A stretch of DNA of 59,301 bases from Brunnivagina elsteri CCALA 953 (GCF_002289455.1 NZ_NTFS01000001.1:1-59301); one strand, 5' to 3'. Shown: positions 27,348-36,482, numbered from the stretch's first letter. The notes: generated by a model from the letters alone, not told the origin. Numbers and translations are program-made.

Positions 27348-27968
27348 ATGCAAAGTCCAACAATCGACTCAGCAAAAACTGAACTCAACCATCACCACAT
27401 TGCCGAAACCGCACATCATGAAGAACATCCCGATCATCGGATGTTTGGGTTGGTTTTATTCTTGGTTGCGGAAGGGATGATTTTTATGGGTTTGTTCGGT
27501 GCTTTTTTAGTATTCCGGGCAACCTTACCTGTTTTCCCCCCTGAAGGTACTCCAGAATTAGAATTATTATTACCTGGGGTTAATACTTTTATCCTCATTT
27601 CTAGCAGTTTTGTGATTCACAATGCTGACACTGCAATTAAGAAGAATAATGTCCGGGGAATGCAATTTTGGTTTGCAATTACAGCTGCAATGGGAATTTT
27701 ATTCCTATGTGGTCAGGTTTACGAGTATACACACCTCGAATTTGGTTTAACCACTAATCTATTTGCCAGTGCATTCTACGTGTTGACAGGATTTCACGGT
27801 TTGCACGTCACAATTGGAGTCTTGGCAATTTTATCCGTTTTGTGGCGATCGCGTACTTCTAACCATTACAGTAACGAGCATCATTTTGGTATCGAAGCTG
27901 CTGAATTATACTGGCACTTCGTCGATGTTGTTTGGATTATTCTATTTGGTCTACTGTATTTGTTGTAA
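27348..27968 (+). CDS. coxC: Cytochrome c oxidase subunit III
   Basis: 206 residues with five membrane helices, the short form of subunit III common in bacteria. It stabilises subunit I and the O2 path. Signature parts: 'FGLVLFLVAEGMIFMGLFGA' (helix I), 'GFHGLHVTIGVLAIL' and the end 'AAELYWHFVDVVWIILFGLLYLL'. Third gene of the operon; the 265-base spacer from coxA holds two HIP1-type sites but no clear terminator. A strong terminator-like hairpin follows at 28074-28120. Confidence 0.96.
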   Translation: MQSPTIDSAKTELNHHHIAETAHHEEHPDHRMFGLVLFLVAEGMIFMGLFGAFLVFRATLPVFPPEGTPELELLLPGVNTFILISSSFVIHNADTAIKKNNVRGMQFWFAITAAMGILFLCGQVYEYTHLEFGLTTNLFASAFYVLTGFHGLHVTIGVLAILSVLWRSRTSNHYSNEHHFGIEAAELYWHFVDVVWIILFGLLYLL

Positions 27969-28073
27969 GGATTCAGAAAGCAGAAGGCAGAAGGAATATT
28001 ACTTGTAATAGAAGCTTTGAAGTAGTGGATTTATTTATGCCAAGCTGTACTAGTGAATTGTAAATATTCGTAG

Positions 28074-28120
28074 GGGCATGATATTAGTTAAAAAGTAATT
28101 AATATCATGCCCTTATTTTT
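28074..28120 (+). terminator. Terminator of the coxBAC operon
   Basis: GGGCATGATATTA (28074-28086) pairs perfectly with TAATATCATGCCC (28100-28112), followed by TTATTTTT. It lies about 105 bases after coxC. It shows the TAGGGG...CCCTTATT frame of the small hairpin family but with a longer arm. The remaining gap to 28459 is AT-rich with nothing else recognised. Confidence 0.75.
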
Positions 28121-28459
28121 CAGTATTTAATTACAAAGAAGTAACAAGATAATTGATGGAGATTTGAAAATTAAGTAAAAAAAACGTAGTAATTTAAATT
28201 GCCTCAATTAGAACTGAAAATTTCACTATTAAGAAAGTGTATTTTCTATTTGTGGTTATTTTGGTTCATATTTTTTTAATCTTGTAAAATTGTAATTACT
28301 AGAAGTCGGATATGGCATGTCATACACCGATTAAGTTCGTTTATATACTAAAAGATACTTATCTCCTAATTATTTGGAAATAAGTATATTTGAATATCTG
28401 ATGTGATTAAAAAGTAATTAAAAAGTAATTAATTTTAGTATAATTACTGTTCTCTTCTA

Positions 28460-29521
28460 TTACATACTACGCCAAAGATAAACTCTCTTATCAAAGCCAC
28501 CTGTAGCAAGGGTTTGACCATCTGGACTAAATGCGATCGCACTTACCCAATCACTATGAGCGTACAAACTAGTAATTAATTCACCAGTATTAATATTCCA
28601 AAGTCTGACACCATCACGTCCAGCACTAGCTAAAATATCACCATCGGGATGTAGCGCGATCGCATTTACCCAATCAGTATGTCCTGTTAAAGTGCGTTCA
28701 ACTTTTCCACTGTTGAGATTCCACAGCTTGATTGTGCGATCGCGACTTGCACTAATTAAGGTGTCACCATTACGGGTAAAATTAAGGCTACTAACCGTAC
28801 TTGAATGGGCTACAAATGTACGAATTATTTTACCACTTGACAAATTCCACAACTTAATGGTGCCGGAACTATCACCACTCGCCAAAATTTGACCGTCAGG
28901 ACTAATCGCCACAGTGTAAACTAAGTTATCGAACTTTGCTAAAGTCGCAAGCGGACGACGTTGGAGCAAATCCCACATCCTAATGCCATCAACAGCACCA
29001 CTAACGAGTATTTTACTATCGGGAGTCACCGCTAAAGACATCACATTACTGCTATGGGTGACTAAAGAACGTAAAAAGCTATTATCCTTCAGGTTCCAAA
29101 TATTAATAGTGCTGTCACTGCCACAACTAATCAGGTTTTGCCCATCTGGTGAAATTAATAACGACTGTACCGCAGTTTTTTGCGCTCTATTAATAATGCC
29201 TTTTTTTCGACCTTTGACCACATCCCACAACAGAATATAACCATCATTGTCAGAACCACCACTTGCCACAGTTAAACCATCTGGACTAAAAGCAAGGGAT
29301 TTGATAGTACCCAAATGTCCCTTGAGGCTGTAAAGTAATTGTGGGTTGGAAAATCTGCTTCTTGTAGCGGGTTGGCTTGTGTCGGGTATATCCCCATTTT
29401 TCGCGGCACTTATCTTTGGAACAGACTTAGGAACAGCTAACCCAGGGTATTCCATTATGCATAGGTTGAAAACTGTTAAACAAGTCAACAGAAAAGACGA
29501 GCGAATTAAAATATTATTCAT
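28460..29521 (-). CDS. Secreted/periplasmic WD40-repeat protein
   Basis: 353 residues from ATG 29519-29521 (a start at 29560 is also open but places charged residues before the leader). A signal-peptide-like segment MNNILIRSSFLLTCLTVFNL is at the N-terminus; after it comes a 40-residue linker and then seven WD40 repeats filling the remainder, e.g. 'SLKGHLGTIKSLAFSPDGLTVASGG' style blades ending in 'LWD' or 'LWN'. That is enough for one beta-propeller. WD40 propellers are scaffold proteins; no enzymatic domain is attached. Partner unknown. It lies alone, with HIP1 sites inside. Confidence 0.88.
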   Translation of the reverse strand: MNNILIRSSFLLTCLTVFNLCIMEYPGLAVPKSVPKISAAKNGDIPDTSQPATRSRFSNPQLLYSLKGHLGTIKSLAFSPDGLTVASGGSDNDGYILLWDVVKGRKKGIINRAQKTAVQSLLISPDGQNLISCGSDSTINIWNLKDNSFLRSLVTHSSNVMSLAVTPDSKILVSGAVDGIRMWDLLQRRPLATLAKFDNLVYTVAISPDGQILASGDSSGTIKLWNLSSGKIIRTFVAHSSTVSSLNFTRNGDTLISASRDRTIKLWNLNSGKVERTLTGHTDWVNAIALHPDGDILASAGRDGVRLWNINTGELITSLYAHSDWVSAIAFSPDGQTLATGGFDKRVYLWRSM

Positions 29522-29680
29522 ACTCACCAAAATATTGACCCTCACTTTGCTCATTCTCATTGCGATCGCTCCTCACTCAATTAAATCAGGGCAACATACT
29601 ATACAAGCATATTTCCCATATTCACCTCGATGAGAAAAAGCATGTTCGGATTTTAGACCCATCTGGTCGTCTAAATATGA

Positions 29681-29983
29681 CTATTGGGGGGGTTGTTTCT
29701 TTTGAATGCTTAACATTGGCAATGCAGAACTTGAAGAACGTGAGGGTAGATAAAGCTGTGTTGTCGCTTTTTCCTCTTTTGGTAAAGGACGATTTTGTTG
29801 GATTTTCCAAAATCTCCATGCTAAAGTCAAACCTGCCGTTCCCAAACCAAATGCGAACAAAGACCAACTATCATCAAATCCACCAATCAATGCATCAATG
29901 ATACCTACCGTAATTAGTAAGCTCACAATGGGGTCTTTACGGTATGCTGATTTTAATAAACGAGGTAACGCAACATTCATCAC
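29681..29983 (-). CDS. Small cyanobacterial membrane protein, unknown function
   Basis: 100 residues (98 or 99 if the second Met is used). Two hydrophobic segments at about 18-35 (IVSLLITVGIIDALIGG) and 40-58 (WSLFAFGLGTAGLTLAWRFW) form a helical hairpin; the C-terminal 35 residues are polar, with a Ser run. I recognise it only as a conserved small protein type in cyanobacteria; no function is known to me. It has no operon partner. An overlapping plus-strand frame (29560-29901) is not coding-like. Confidence 0.7.
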   Translation of the reverse strand: MMNVALPRLLKSAYRKDPIVSLLITVGIIDALIGGFDDSWSLFAFGLGTAGLTLAWRFWKIQQNRPLPKEEKATTQLYLPSRSSSSALPMLSIQKKQPPQ

Positions 29984-30282
29984 AGTTGGTTCTTTTAACC
30001 TTTTGAATAAACTGACTTGACTGACTTGAATAAACTGACTTGTGATGTTTCAGATGAAACTCTATCAACATCTATTATTATAATTTTTATATATGGATTC
30101 AGGCTGTATATAAGTAGACTTTGGGGTTTGTGGAAGAATCTAGGTGATAGAAATTAATCCATTATTACCCTTTAAGCCTTGATAATAATCGCAATATAGC
30201 CCAGAATCATCTAAAAAATCTAGATGATTCTAGAGCCTCTAATTACTAGATTACAACTTAAAGATTGTAATTTCCGGCAATC
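29984..30282. other. Gap with short repeats and a hairpin
   Basis: 300 bases without a gene. It has short TGACTTG direct repeats (30010-30042), and a perfect 11-bp hairpin AGAATCATCTA/TAGATGATTCT (30203-30213 with 30221-30231) about 50 bases beyond the hli stop, a likely terminator of hli with a T-rich loop. Confidence 0.5.
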
Positions 30283-30453
30283 TTACCGTAAACCTAACCA
30301 CGATAGTACTCCTTTATTGGTGACATATTCAATCACCACGATTAGGAGAAAGCCTACCATTGCCGCTCGACCATTTAAACGTTCTGCATATCCATTAAAT
30401 CCAAGCTTCGGTTCTTCCAACTTTGGGTTAACACTGGGCTGTGGTTGAGTCAT
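30283..30453 (-). CDS. hli: High-light-inducible protein (Hlip/SCP)
   Basis: 56 residues from ATG 30451-30453, preferred over 30477 because an AGAGG site precedes it and Hlips are 40-70 residues long. One membrane helix carries the chlorophyll-binding motif 'FNGYAERLNGRAAMVGFLLI' (E-x-x-N-x-R-x-A-M-x-G-F). These proteins bind chlorophyll and carotenoids at photosystem II and protect it in excess light; expression is normally stress-induced. The N-terminus is a polar, Pro-rich tail. Cyanobacteria usually have several copies; which Hlip subtype this is cannot be set. Confidence 0.93.
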   Translation of the reverse strand: MTQPQPSVNPKLEEPKLGFNGYAERLNGRAAMVGFLLIVVIEYVTNKGVLSWLGLR

Positions 30454-30800
30454 GATTTTCAAACCTCTTTTTGGCAAACTTAAACTTAAAACACTTAAAC
30501 TTAAAGCTCTTTGTGGCAGGGAATCATTACTAAAAATCCTACTGCTATTGAAAGCTAACGCATAAAACCTTTAATTCGTTGGTGCGATCGGCAAAATATA
30601 ATGCGATCGCTCAAGTTATGAAAAGTTATTTTTCTTTATATATTTTAGTAATACTTGGGCAATAGTCAATAAAAAATTTGGAAAATCTGGTATTGGGAGT
30701 AACCAATTGATTACCCATTGCCTATTTTCCAATTAAGTATCTTTAATTTCAAATTGGCAAGCTCGTCTAAGAGACACTAAACTTAAGCAAAAATAGTAAC

Positions 30801-30898
30801 CGCTCAATAATCCGGGGTAAATCGCTCAGTGACAAGCCTCAAATGGCGTAAAATCGTTCCTGAACTGGTAGTCCGCCCCGATTTATTGAGCGACTACC
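30801..30898 (+). promoter_or_regulatory. Structured leader of ald with two competing stems
   Basis: CGCTCAATAATCCGGGG (30801-30817) can pair with CCCCGATTTATTGAGCG (30876-30892), enclosing about 58 bases. The right arm also takes part in a competing stem: GGTAGTCCGC (from about 30867) with GCGACTACC (30890-30898). The two structures exclude each other, which is the logic of an RNA switch. It ends about 38 bases before the ald start codon. I do not recognise it as a known riboswitch class. Confidence 0.45.
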
Positions 30899-30935
30899 AA
30901 AAATAGACTAAGTAAAAATAAATCAGAGGCAGTCA

Positions 30936-32030
30936 ATGGAAATTGGTGTTCCCAAGGAATCGAAAGACCAAGAGTTTCGAGTGGGGTTGAGTCCTTCTAG
31001 TGTGCGTGTGTTAAAGGAAAGTGGTCATCAAGTTTTCGTGGAAACACAAGCTGGTAATGGTGCTGGATTTAACGATGATGATTACCGTATTTCTGGTGCG
31101 GAAATTGTTTCAACAGCAGAATTAGCATGGAATCGCGAGTTGGTTGTTAAGGTCAAAGAGCCTCTGGTATCTGAGTATAATTTATTGCAGAAAGGTCAAA
31201 TTTTATTTACATATTTACATTTAGCTGCCGATAGAAAATTAACCGAGCATTTGATTGACTCTGGTGTTACAGCAGTTGCATACGAAACAGTCGAACAACC
31301 GGGAACAAATCGCTTACCGTTGCTAACACCAATGAGTATTATCGCTGGACGCTTATCGGTACAGTTTGGGGCAAGGTATTTAGAAAGTCAGCAAGGTGGT
31401 AGAGGTGTATTATTAGGTGGTATACCTGGTGTCAAACCGGGCAAAGTCGTAATTTTAGGTGGTGGAGTTGTCGGAACGGAAGCAGCCAGGATTGCTGTGG
31501 GAATGGGTGCTGCGGTACAGATATTAGATGTTAATGTCGATCGCTTGAGTTATTTGGAGACTTTGTTTGGTTCCCGTGTCGAACTACTTTACAGCAACTC
31601 CGTTCATATTGAAGCTGCTGTTAAAGAAGCCGATTTGCTGATTGGTGCGGTATTACTGTTGGGAAGAAGGGCACCAATATTAGTATCTCGTGAATTGGTA
31701 GCAACAATGCATCCAGGTTCGGTAATTGTTGACGTTGCTGTTGACCAAGGTGGATGTGTGGAAACTTTACATCCAACATCGCATACAAATCCAGTTTATA
31801 TCGAAGAAGGTGTGGTTCATTATGGTGTGCCGAATATGCCTGGTGCAGTACCTTGGACAGCGACGCAAGCATTAAATAATAGTACTTTACCTTTTGTACA
31901 GCAGTTGGCTAATTCTGGCTTGAAAGCTTTGGAAATTAACCCTTCTCTCGCTAAAGGTGTCAATGTACAGAATCATCGTTTGGTACATCCCGCAGTACAA
32001 GAGGTATTCCCAGATTTGGTTAATAGTTAA
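30936..32030 (+). CDS. ald: Alanine dehydrogenase
   Basis: 364 residues. It reversibly converts L-alanine and NAD+ to pyruvate, ammonium and NADH; in heterocystous cyanobacteria it takes part in nitrogen/carbon exchange. The N-terminal domain shows MEIGVPKESKDQEFRVGLSP with R15, then 'VVKVKEPL' (Lys near 74) and 'FTYLHLAADR' with H95, the catalytic set of the family. The NAD-binding Rossmann motif is 'KVVILGGGVVGTEAARIAVG' (~168-187). AGAGG precedes the ATG. It is preceded by a structured leader (30801-30898) and followed by a GC-rich hairpin (32083-32107). Confidence 0.96.
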   Translation: MEIGVPKESKDQEFRVGLSPSSVRVLKESGHQVFVETQAGNGAGFNDDDYRISGAEIVSTAELAWNRELVVKVKEPLVSEYNLLQKGQILFTYLHLAADRKLTEHLIDSGVTAVAYETVEQPGTNRLPLLTPMSIIAGRLSVQFGARYLESQQGGRGVLLGGIPGVKPGKVVILGGGVVGTEAARIAVGMGAAVQILDVNVDRLSYLETLFGSRVELLYSNSVHIEAAVKEADLLIGAVLLLGRRAPILVSRELVATMHPGSVIVDVAVDQGGCVETLHPTSHTNPVYIEEGVVHYGVPNMPGAVPWTATQALNNSTLPFVQQLANSGLKALEINPSLAKGVNVQNHRLVHPAVQEVFPDLVNS

Positions 32031-32082
32031 TAGTTATACTGCGAACGGCTTAAAACTTTACTAATATAGAACCCCTCTCCAA

Positions 32083-32107
32083 CCTCTCCCCTTACCAAGG
32101 GGAGAGG
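32083..32107 (+). terminator. Hairpin after ald
   Basis: CCTCTCCCC (32083-32091) pairs with GGGGAGAGG (32099-32107), perfect 9-bp. It is followed by CTTAAG with no T tract. The motif is a common cyanobacterial interspersed repeat; it may act as a terminator. Confidence 0.45.
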
Positions 32108-32221
32108 CTTAAGAAATTGAATTTGTATACTAGTCAAAGTCTATTTTCTAACCGTTTTTAGTATAATTCAGAAACCCGGTTTCTCCCACAACGATAAAAC
32201 TCTAAATACCAGTAAAAATAA

Positions 32222-32241
32222 GGGCAAACAGCCGTTTGCCC
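32222..32241 (-). terminator. Terminator hairpin of the 32265-33341 gene
   Basis: On the minus strand GGGGCAAAC, a short loop and GTTTGCCC then TTATTTTTACT; stem perfect over 8 bp. It begins 24 bases after the stop codon. Member of the dispersed covarying hairpin family. Confidence 0.7.
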
Positions 32242-32264
32242 CTACAATGTTTGGACAATATAAA

Positions 32265-33341
32265 TTACTCAGGATTTTCTTCTTCTGATATCTCCGATGC
32301 AGCTTGAAAATAATCTGAGGATATTTGCGAGTTTTCCGTCTTATTTCCGTAAATACGCTTTTGGTAAGCAGTACCCAGATAATATTGAGTATTAGCCCAT
32401 TTTTCGGGAAATTGATCGCGTTGAAATATCTCTAATGCTGCCTTGTGACATTCAATTGCAACTTCAATATTTGTCGCTTTTTCACCAATAATGCGCTTTA
32501 AGTAAGCATTGCCGAGAAAATTTTGAACCTCTGCCCATTGTTGGGGAAAGCGATCGCGTCGATATGCTCTGAGTGCGACTTCATAACCTGCGATCGCAAT
32601 TTCTAAATTATCTGTTGCTTCCCCATATGAAAAGTCTTGAATTAAAGTAGCAAATTTAACAATATCTGCGGCAATGTTGTGGGCAATATCAGGCTTAACC
32701 ACAGCCAGGGTACTTGTAGCCCAATCCTCTAAAGCTTCAGCAAAACCAGTATCTAGGTTGTCTAAATTATCCTCAAGTAAAAGATAAAGAGCTTGTATGT
32801 CACCACTAGCAACTACCCGCAAAATATCACCAAGCAAATCTAAGTAATCTCTAGATATGGCAACAGAATCACCACTTAACGCTTGAGTCAATGGTTCTGC
32901 AATATTTTGCAAAAACTCAGCAGCCCGCTCTTCTCCAATTTCAGTCAGCATCTTGGCAAATCGCTGCAAAGACAATACAAATCCAGCATCGATTAATTCT
33001 TGATTTGCCCGTAAAATTCCTGTCTCCGCACCACTAGGACAATTTAACAGTGCCTCAATCAATTCCAGATGTGCCGAGAATATTTCCCCATCCTGAGAAT
33101 ATTCAATCCCTTCTGGTGAGAGTATTTCCTTGAGTTGCTCTGCCAAATCCCGCAAAAAATCGGCTGTGGCATTTGCACCCTTTTCTGTTGCTCTAGTTGC
33201 TACCTGTTCCATCAATTGGACTAAATTTGTATCTACCAATTCCAAATTTGCTTGCAGGAGAGCCAACTCATCTCCACTCGGACAACGTAGCAGTTCCCGA
33301 ATTAGGGACATATATGCCCGGAGACGGCTTCTATCTATCAA
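32265..33341 (-). CDS. Three-repeat plus TPR-like protein, CHAT-type architecture without CHAT
   Basis: 358 residues, TTG start supported by GAGGT six bases before it; an ATG ten codons later is the alternative. Residues 1-75 and ~88-155 are two clear copies of a helical repeat (LIRELLRCPSGDELALLQAN... and LIEALLNCPSGAETGILRAN...), with a more divergent third (~165-235). Then two 43-residue TPR-like units: 'RRDRFPQQWAEVQNFLGNAYLKR' and 'QRDQFPEKWANTQYYLGTAYQKR'. In cyanobacteria such repeats commonly precede a CHAT protease domain; here the protein ends without one. It may be a truncated or free-standing adaptor. A terminator hairpin follows. Confidence 0.75.
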   Translation of the reverse strand: MIDRSRLRAYMSLIRELLRCPSGDELALLQANLELVDTNLVQLMEQVATRATEKGANATADFLRDLAEQLKEILSPEGIEYSQDGEIFSAHLELIEALLNCPSGAETGILRANQELIDAGFVLSLQRFAKMLTEIGEERAAEFLQNIAEPLTQALSGDSVAISRDYLDLLGDILRVVASGDIQALYLLLEDNLDNLDTGFAEALEDWATSTLAVVKPDIAHNIAADIVKFATLIQDFSYGEATDNLEIAIAGYEVALRAYRRDRFPQQWAEVQNFLGNAYLKRIIGEKATNIEVAIECHKAALEIFQRDQFPEKWANTQYYLGTAYQKRIYGNKTENSQISSDYFQAASEISEEENPE

Positions 33342-33527
33342 GGGCTACCTCAGTAATTTGATAGTTTTCATATATTAATTTATACAAAATAAGCTGATAT
33401 ATCTAGGACAGACGAATACATTATCGAAAAAGCCGAATTACCCAAAAAAGCGCGATCGCACTTGGGACATCACCGCTAAGATAAAGATAGTCTGTGTTTA
33501 GATTTGTATAGTTAGGATTACGTTGTC

Positions 33528-34547
33528 ATGGCTGCCGCAGTTTCGATTCAAAATCTAAAAAAGCGCTATGGGACGGTTGAGGCTGTCAAGGATGTCTCTT
33601 TTGAGATAGAACCAGGAGAAATTTTTGGTTTACTTGGTCCCAATGGTGCGGGGAAAACAACAACTTTGCGTGCTTTGTGTACTCTAACTACACCTGACGC
33701 AGGCAAAATCGAAGTATCTGGTATTTCTGTAGTCGAAAATCCCAAAGCAGCAAGACAACGCTTGGGTTATGTGGCGCAGGAAGTCGCTCTAGATAAAATA
33801 CTTACAGGTAGGGAGATGCTGCAATTGCAAGCAGCACTATATCATTTACCTGCGGCAGTGACAAAGCAACGCATTAATACAGTAATCGAGTTACTGGGGT
33901 TGCAGGAATATGCCGATATAAAAACAGGAACTTATTCAGGTGGGATACGCAAGCGTTTAGATTTAGCTGCGGGATTGCTCCACGCACCGGATGTATTAGT
34001 TCTCGACGAACCAACAGTTGGACTTGATATTGAGAGTCGGTTTGTAGTTTGGGAATTTTTGCGAAAACTGCGGGAAGCTGGAACCACAGTATTAATTACC
34101 AGCCATTATTTAGAAGAAGTGGACGCACTTGCCGATCGCGTTGCCATAATTGACCGTGGTGTAGTCATCGCAGCAGGTACACCATCCCAATTAAAGGATA
34201 GAGTTGGGGGCGATCGCGTTACACTTCGGATTCGCGAATTTTCTCCTCCAGACGAAGCCGAAAAAGCTAAAGATTTGCTGAAATCCTTGCCATTCGTGCA
34301 AGAAGTAATTATTAATAGCGCTCAAGGAAACTCCCTCAACTTAGTTGTCACACCACAAAATGACACCTTAATTACCATTCAGCAAGCCTTAAATAACGCT
34401 GGTTTACCGATGTTTGGCATTGCCCAATCCCGTCCAAGTCTAGATGATGTATATTTAGCAGCCACAGGAAGCACTCTCATGGATGCAGAAATGGCAGCAG
34501 TCGCAAACCGCGACACCAAAGCCGAGAAAAAGCAGAATATGAGATAA
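33528..34547 (+). CDS. ABC transporter ATP-binding protein (DrrA-type exporter)
   Basis: 339 residues. Walker A GPNGAGKTTT (~36-45), signature 'YSGGIRKRLDLA' (~138-149; SGG rather than SGGQ), Walker B 'VLVLDEPTVGLD' (~159-170) and the H-loop 'VLITSHYLEEVDALADRVAI'. The ~110-residue C-terminal extension (from about 225) is typical of DrrA/CcmA-like ATPases that drive ABC-2 permeases. Substrate is unknown; homologues export drugs, lipids or polysaccharide precursors. Its partner permease starts 197 bases downstream on the same strand. Confidence 0.93.
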   Translation: MAAAVSIQNLKKRYGTVEAVKDVSFEIEPGEIFGLLGPNGAGKTTTLRALCTLTTPDAGKIEVSGISVVENPKAARQRLGYVAQEVALDKILTGREMLQLQAALYHLPAAVTKQRINTVIELLGLQEYADIKTGTYSGGIRKRLDLAAGLLHAPDVLVLDEPTVGLDIESRFVVWEFLRKLREAGTTVLITSHYLEEVDALADRVAIIDRGVVIAAGTPSQLKDRVGGDRVTLRIREFSPPDEAEKAKDLLKSLPFVQEVIINSAQGNSLNLVVTPQNDTLITIQQALNNAGLPMFGIAQSRPSLDDVYLAATGSTLMDAEMAAVANRDTKAEKKQNMR

Positions 34548-34599
34548 GGCTAATAATTAAACTTTGACCTCAGTACAAAATTGCAAATATTCTCCGCGT

Positions 34600-34690
34600 A
34601 ACTCTGCGCTTACCACTGCGTACCCACCGAAGTTTGGCGGGACGGAAACCGACACCGCCAACTTCTCTCCGCGTTTAAAAGCCAAACCCC
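34600..34690. repeat. Interspersed mosaic repeat between ABC genes
   Basis: The 197-base spacer contains CTCCGCGTAACTCTGCGC and a block whose reverse complement reads GGCGGTGTCGGTTTCCGTCC, also found at about 4371-4400. Common repeat motifs of filamentous cyanobacteria; no gene. Confidence 0.55.
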
Positions 34691-34744
34691 AAAGCCTTTT
34701 CAGTATATTTTCAATCCTCAATCCCCATTAACCTAAAAATAACT

Positions 34745-35644
34745 ATGAGTAATACCTTAACACCTCCCAAATCAGACCCAAACTGGCAACAAGTAGCATC
34801 CCCACAGCTTTACAAAAATGCTGCACCATCTAATTTTTTGAGTGAAACCATTCAAGAAACCCTAGCACTCACAAAACGGCTTTTCATCCAGTTACAGCGT
34901 CGTCCTTCAAGTTTACTTGCGGGAATAATTCAACCTGTAATGTGGTTAGTATTATTCGGGGCTTTATTCCAGAATGCACCAAAAGGTATTTTTGGCAATA
35001 CCACAAATTACGGACAATTCTTAGCGGCTGGTGTAATAGTATTTACAGCCTTTGCCGGAGCATTAAACGCTGGATTACCGATCATGTTCGATCGCGAATT
35101 TGGTTTCCTCAATCGACTATTAGTCGCACCCTTAGCATCACGGTTTTCGATTGTATTTGCCTCAGCAATCTTTATTATTAGCCAAAGTTTACTACAAGCT
35201 GCCGTAATCGTCGGTGCTGCCGCATTCCTTGGTGCAGGTTTACCCGATGTCGCTGGATTGGCTACTATTACCCTGATTGTGTTTACACTAGCTTTAGGTG
35301 TAACAGCCTTGAGCTTGGGTTTAGCCTTTACCTTACCGGGACATATCGAACTCATTGCCGTGATTTTCGTGAGTACCTTACCAATGCTCTTTGCCAGTAC
35401 CGCATTAGCACCTTTAGCATTTATGCCCGATTGGTTGCAAGTCATCGCCACAATTAACCCCCTTAGCTATGCGATCGAACCGATTCGCTACTTATATACC
35501 CACAGCGATTGGAATTTGAATAGTATTGTCATGCGATCGTTTTGGGGTGATGTCAGCTTTGGTGGTGCGTTATTAGTGCTGGTTGGTTTTGCTGCTGTAG
35601 CATTAATTAGTATTCAACCACGCTTACGCAAGACACTTTCTTAG
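34745..35644 (+). CDS. ABC-2 type transporter permease
   Basis: 299 residues with six membrane helices in the C-terminal ~240 residues and a hydrophilic 45-residue N-terminus. The ABC-2 pattern is seen in 'LFIQLQRRPSSLLAGIIQPVMWLVLFGALF', the 'FDREFGFLNRLLVAPLASR' segment after helix 2, and the later 'LPMLFASTALAPLAFMPDWLQVIATINPLSYAIEPIRYLY' stretch typical of DrrB-like proteins. It pairs with the ATPase at 33528. Together they form a complete (homodimeric) exporter. Confidence 0.93.
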   Translation: MSNTLTPPKSDPNWQQVASPQLYKNAAPSNFLSETIQETLALTKRLFIQLQRRPSSLLAGIIQPVMWLVLFGALFQNAPKGIFGNTTNYGQFLAAGVIVFTAFAGALNAGLPIMFDREFGFLNRLLVAPLASRFSIVFASAIFIISQSLLQAAVIVGAAAFLGAGLPDVAGLATITLIVFTLALGVTALSLGLAFTLPGHIELIAVIFVSTLPMLFASTALAPLAFMPDWLQVIATINPLSYAIEPIRYLYTHSDWNLNSIVMRSFWGDVSFGGALLVLVGFAAVALISIQPRLRKTLS

Positions 35645-35713
35645 ACTAGAAACAATCATTATTACTTAGAATAGTAAACAATTTCAATTTAGAATATTTG
35701 AGGGGCAAACTGT

Positions 35714-36079
35714 ATGAAAATCCGTGCATTAGCATTAGCAAGTATTATCGGGTTGAGTTTAGCAACTGCTGTAGTGCCACAAAAAAGCATGGCACAACTG
35801 ACAAACTCGCAAAACTACGACCAACCCAACGCCAACGATCCATTTAATAACCAAGGTGGTCAACAAAATGGGTTCAACATGTTTCAACTACTGCACAATG
35901 CCCAACTAGGCATTGGTAGTTACAATCCAGATGCAGCAAACGAACAGCGTCAGCAACTTGACGAAGCAGCAACATCATTTTTTGCCAGACAACGGCAGCG
36001 AATGCAACAAGGAAATGTGCAACCCAGTAATCAACCAGGTTCGACAATTTTTAAGTTAGAACCTGCATCAAACAAGTAG
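35714..36079 (+). CDS. Small secreted protein, Gln/Asn-rich
   Basis: 121 residues. A clear signal peptide (residues ~1-28; MKIRALALASIIGLSLATAV then cut after SMAQ) leads to an 93-residue mature part rich in Gln and Asn: 'NPDAANEQRQQLDEAATSFFARQRQRMQQG'. No domain is recognised. It follows the ABC permease by 70 bases on the same strand and could be in the same transcript. It ends at a terminator (36104-36126). Confidence 0.75.
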   Translation: MKIRALALASIIGLSLATAVVPQKSMAQLTNSQNYDQPNANDPFNNQGGQQNGFNMFQLLHNAQLGIGSYNPDAANEQRQQLDEAATSFFARQRQRMQQGNVQPSNQPGSTIFKLEPASNK

Positions 36080-36103
36080 TATTTTGTTGATTTCATCTTA
36101 TGG

Positions 36104-36140
36104 ATGGGCATTTCTTGTCCGCCCATTTTATTAACTTTTT
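36104..36140 (+). terminator. Terminator between the secreted protein and intI
   Basis: ATGGGC (36104-36109) pairs with GCCCAT (36121-36126), followed by TTTATTAACTTTTTTT. It separates the ABC/secreted gene group from the convergent integrase remnant. Confidence 0.65.
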
Positions 36141-36464
36141 TTGATTAATCCAGGGGACTACGGACACCTTTTCCACCACGGTTAAGTACATGGGTATAAA
36201 TCATGGTGGTTTTGACATCTTTGTGTCCGAGTAATTCCTGCACCGTACGGATATCGTAACCATTTTGGAGCAAATGTGTAGCAAAACTATGGCGAAACGT
36301 ATGACAACCCACCTTTTTTTGAATATTTGCGGATCGAACAGCTTGTTTTAAGGCTTTTTGTAGGCTACTTTCGTGTAAGTGATGGCTACGCATTTCGCCG
36401 CTACGGGGGTCTTTGGATATACTACCGGAAGGAAAGACAAATTGCCAAATCCAATCGTATTTTG

Positions 36465-36482
36465 CCTCACATATTTTCTTTC
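36465..36482 (-). other. Frameshift site in intI
   Basis: Upstream frame reads ALERKYV; downstream frame reads [18 protein letters not shown]. The frames switch within GAAAATATGTG on the minus strand. The total coding length after MITE removal is one base short of a multiple of three, so a single-base deletion is the simplest explanation. Confidence 0.75.

Noticed and set aside
29560-29901. 113-codon plus-strand frame overlapping the small membrane protein
   Set aside because: The opposite strand has the hydrophobic-hairpin protein and better codon character; only one can be real.
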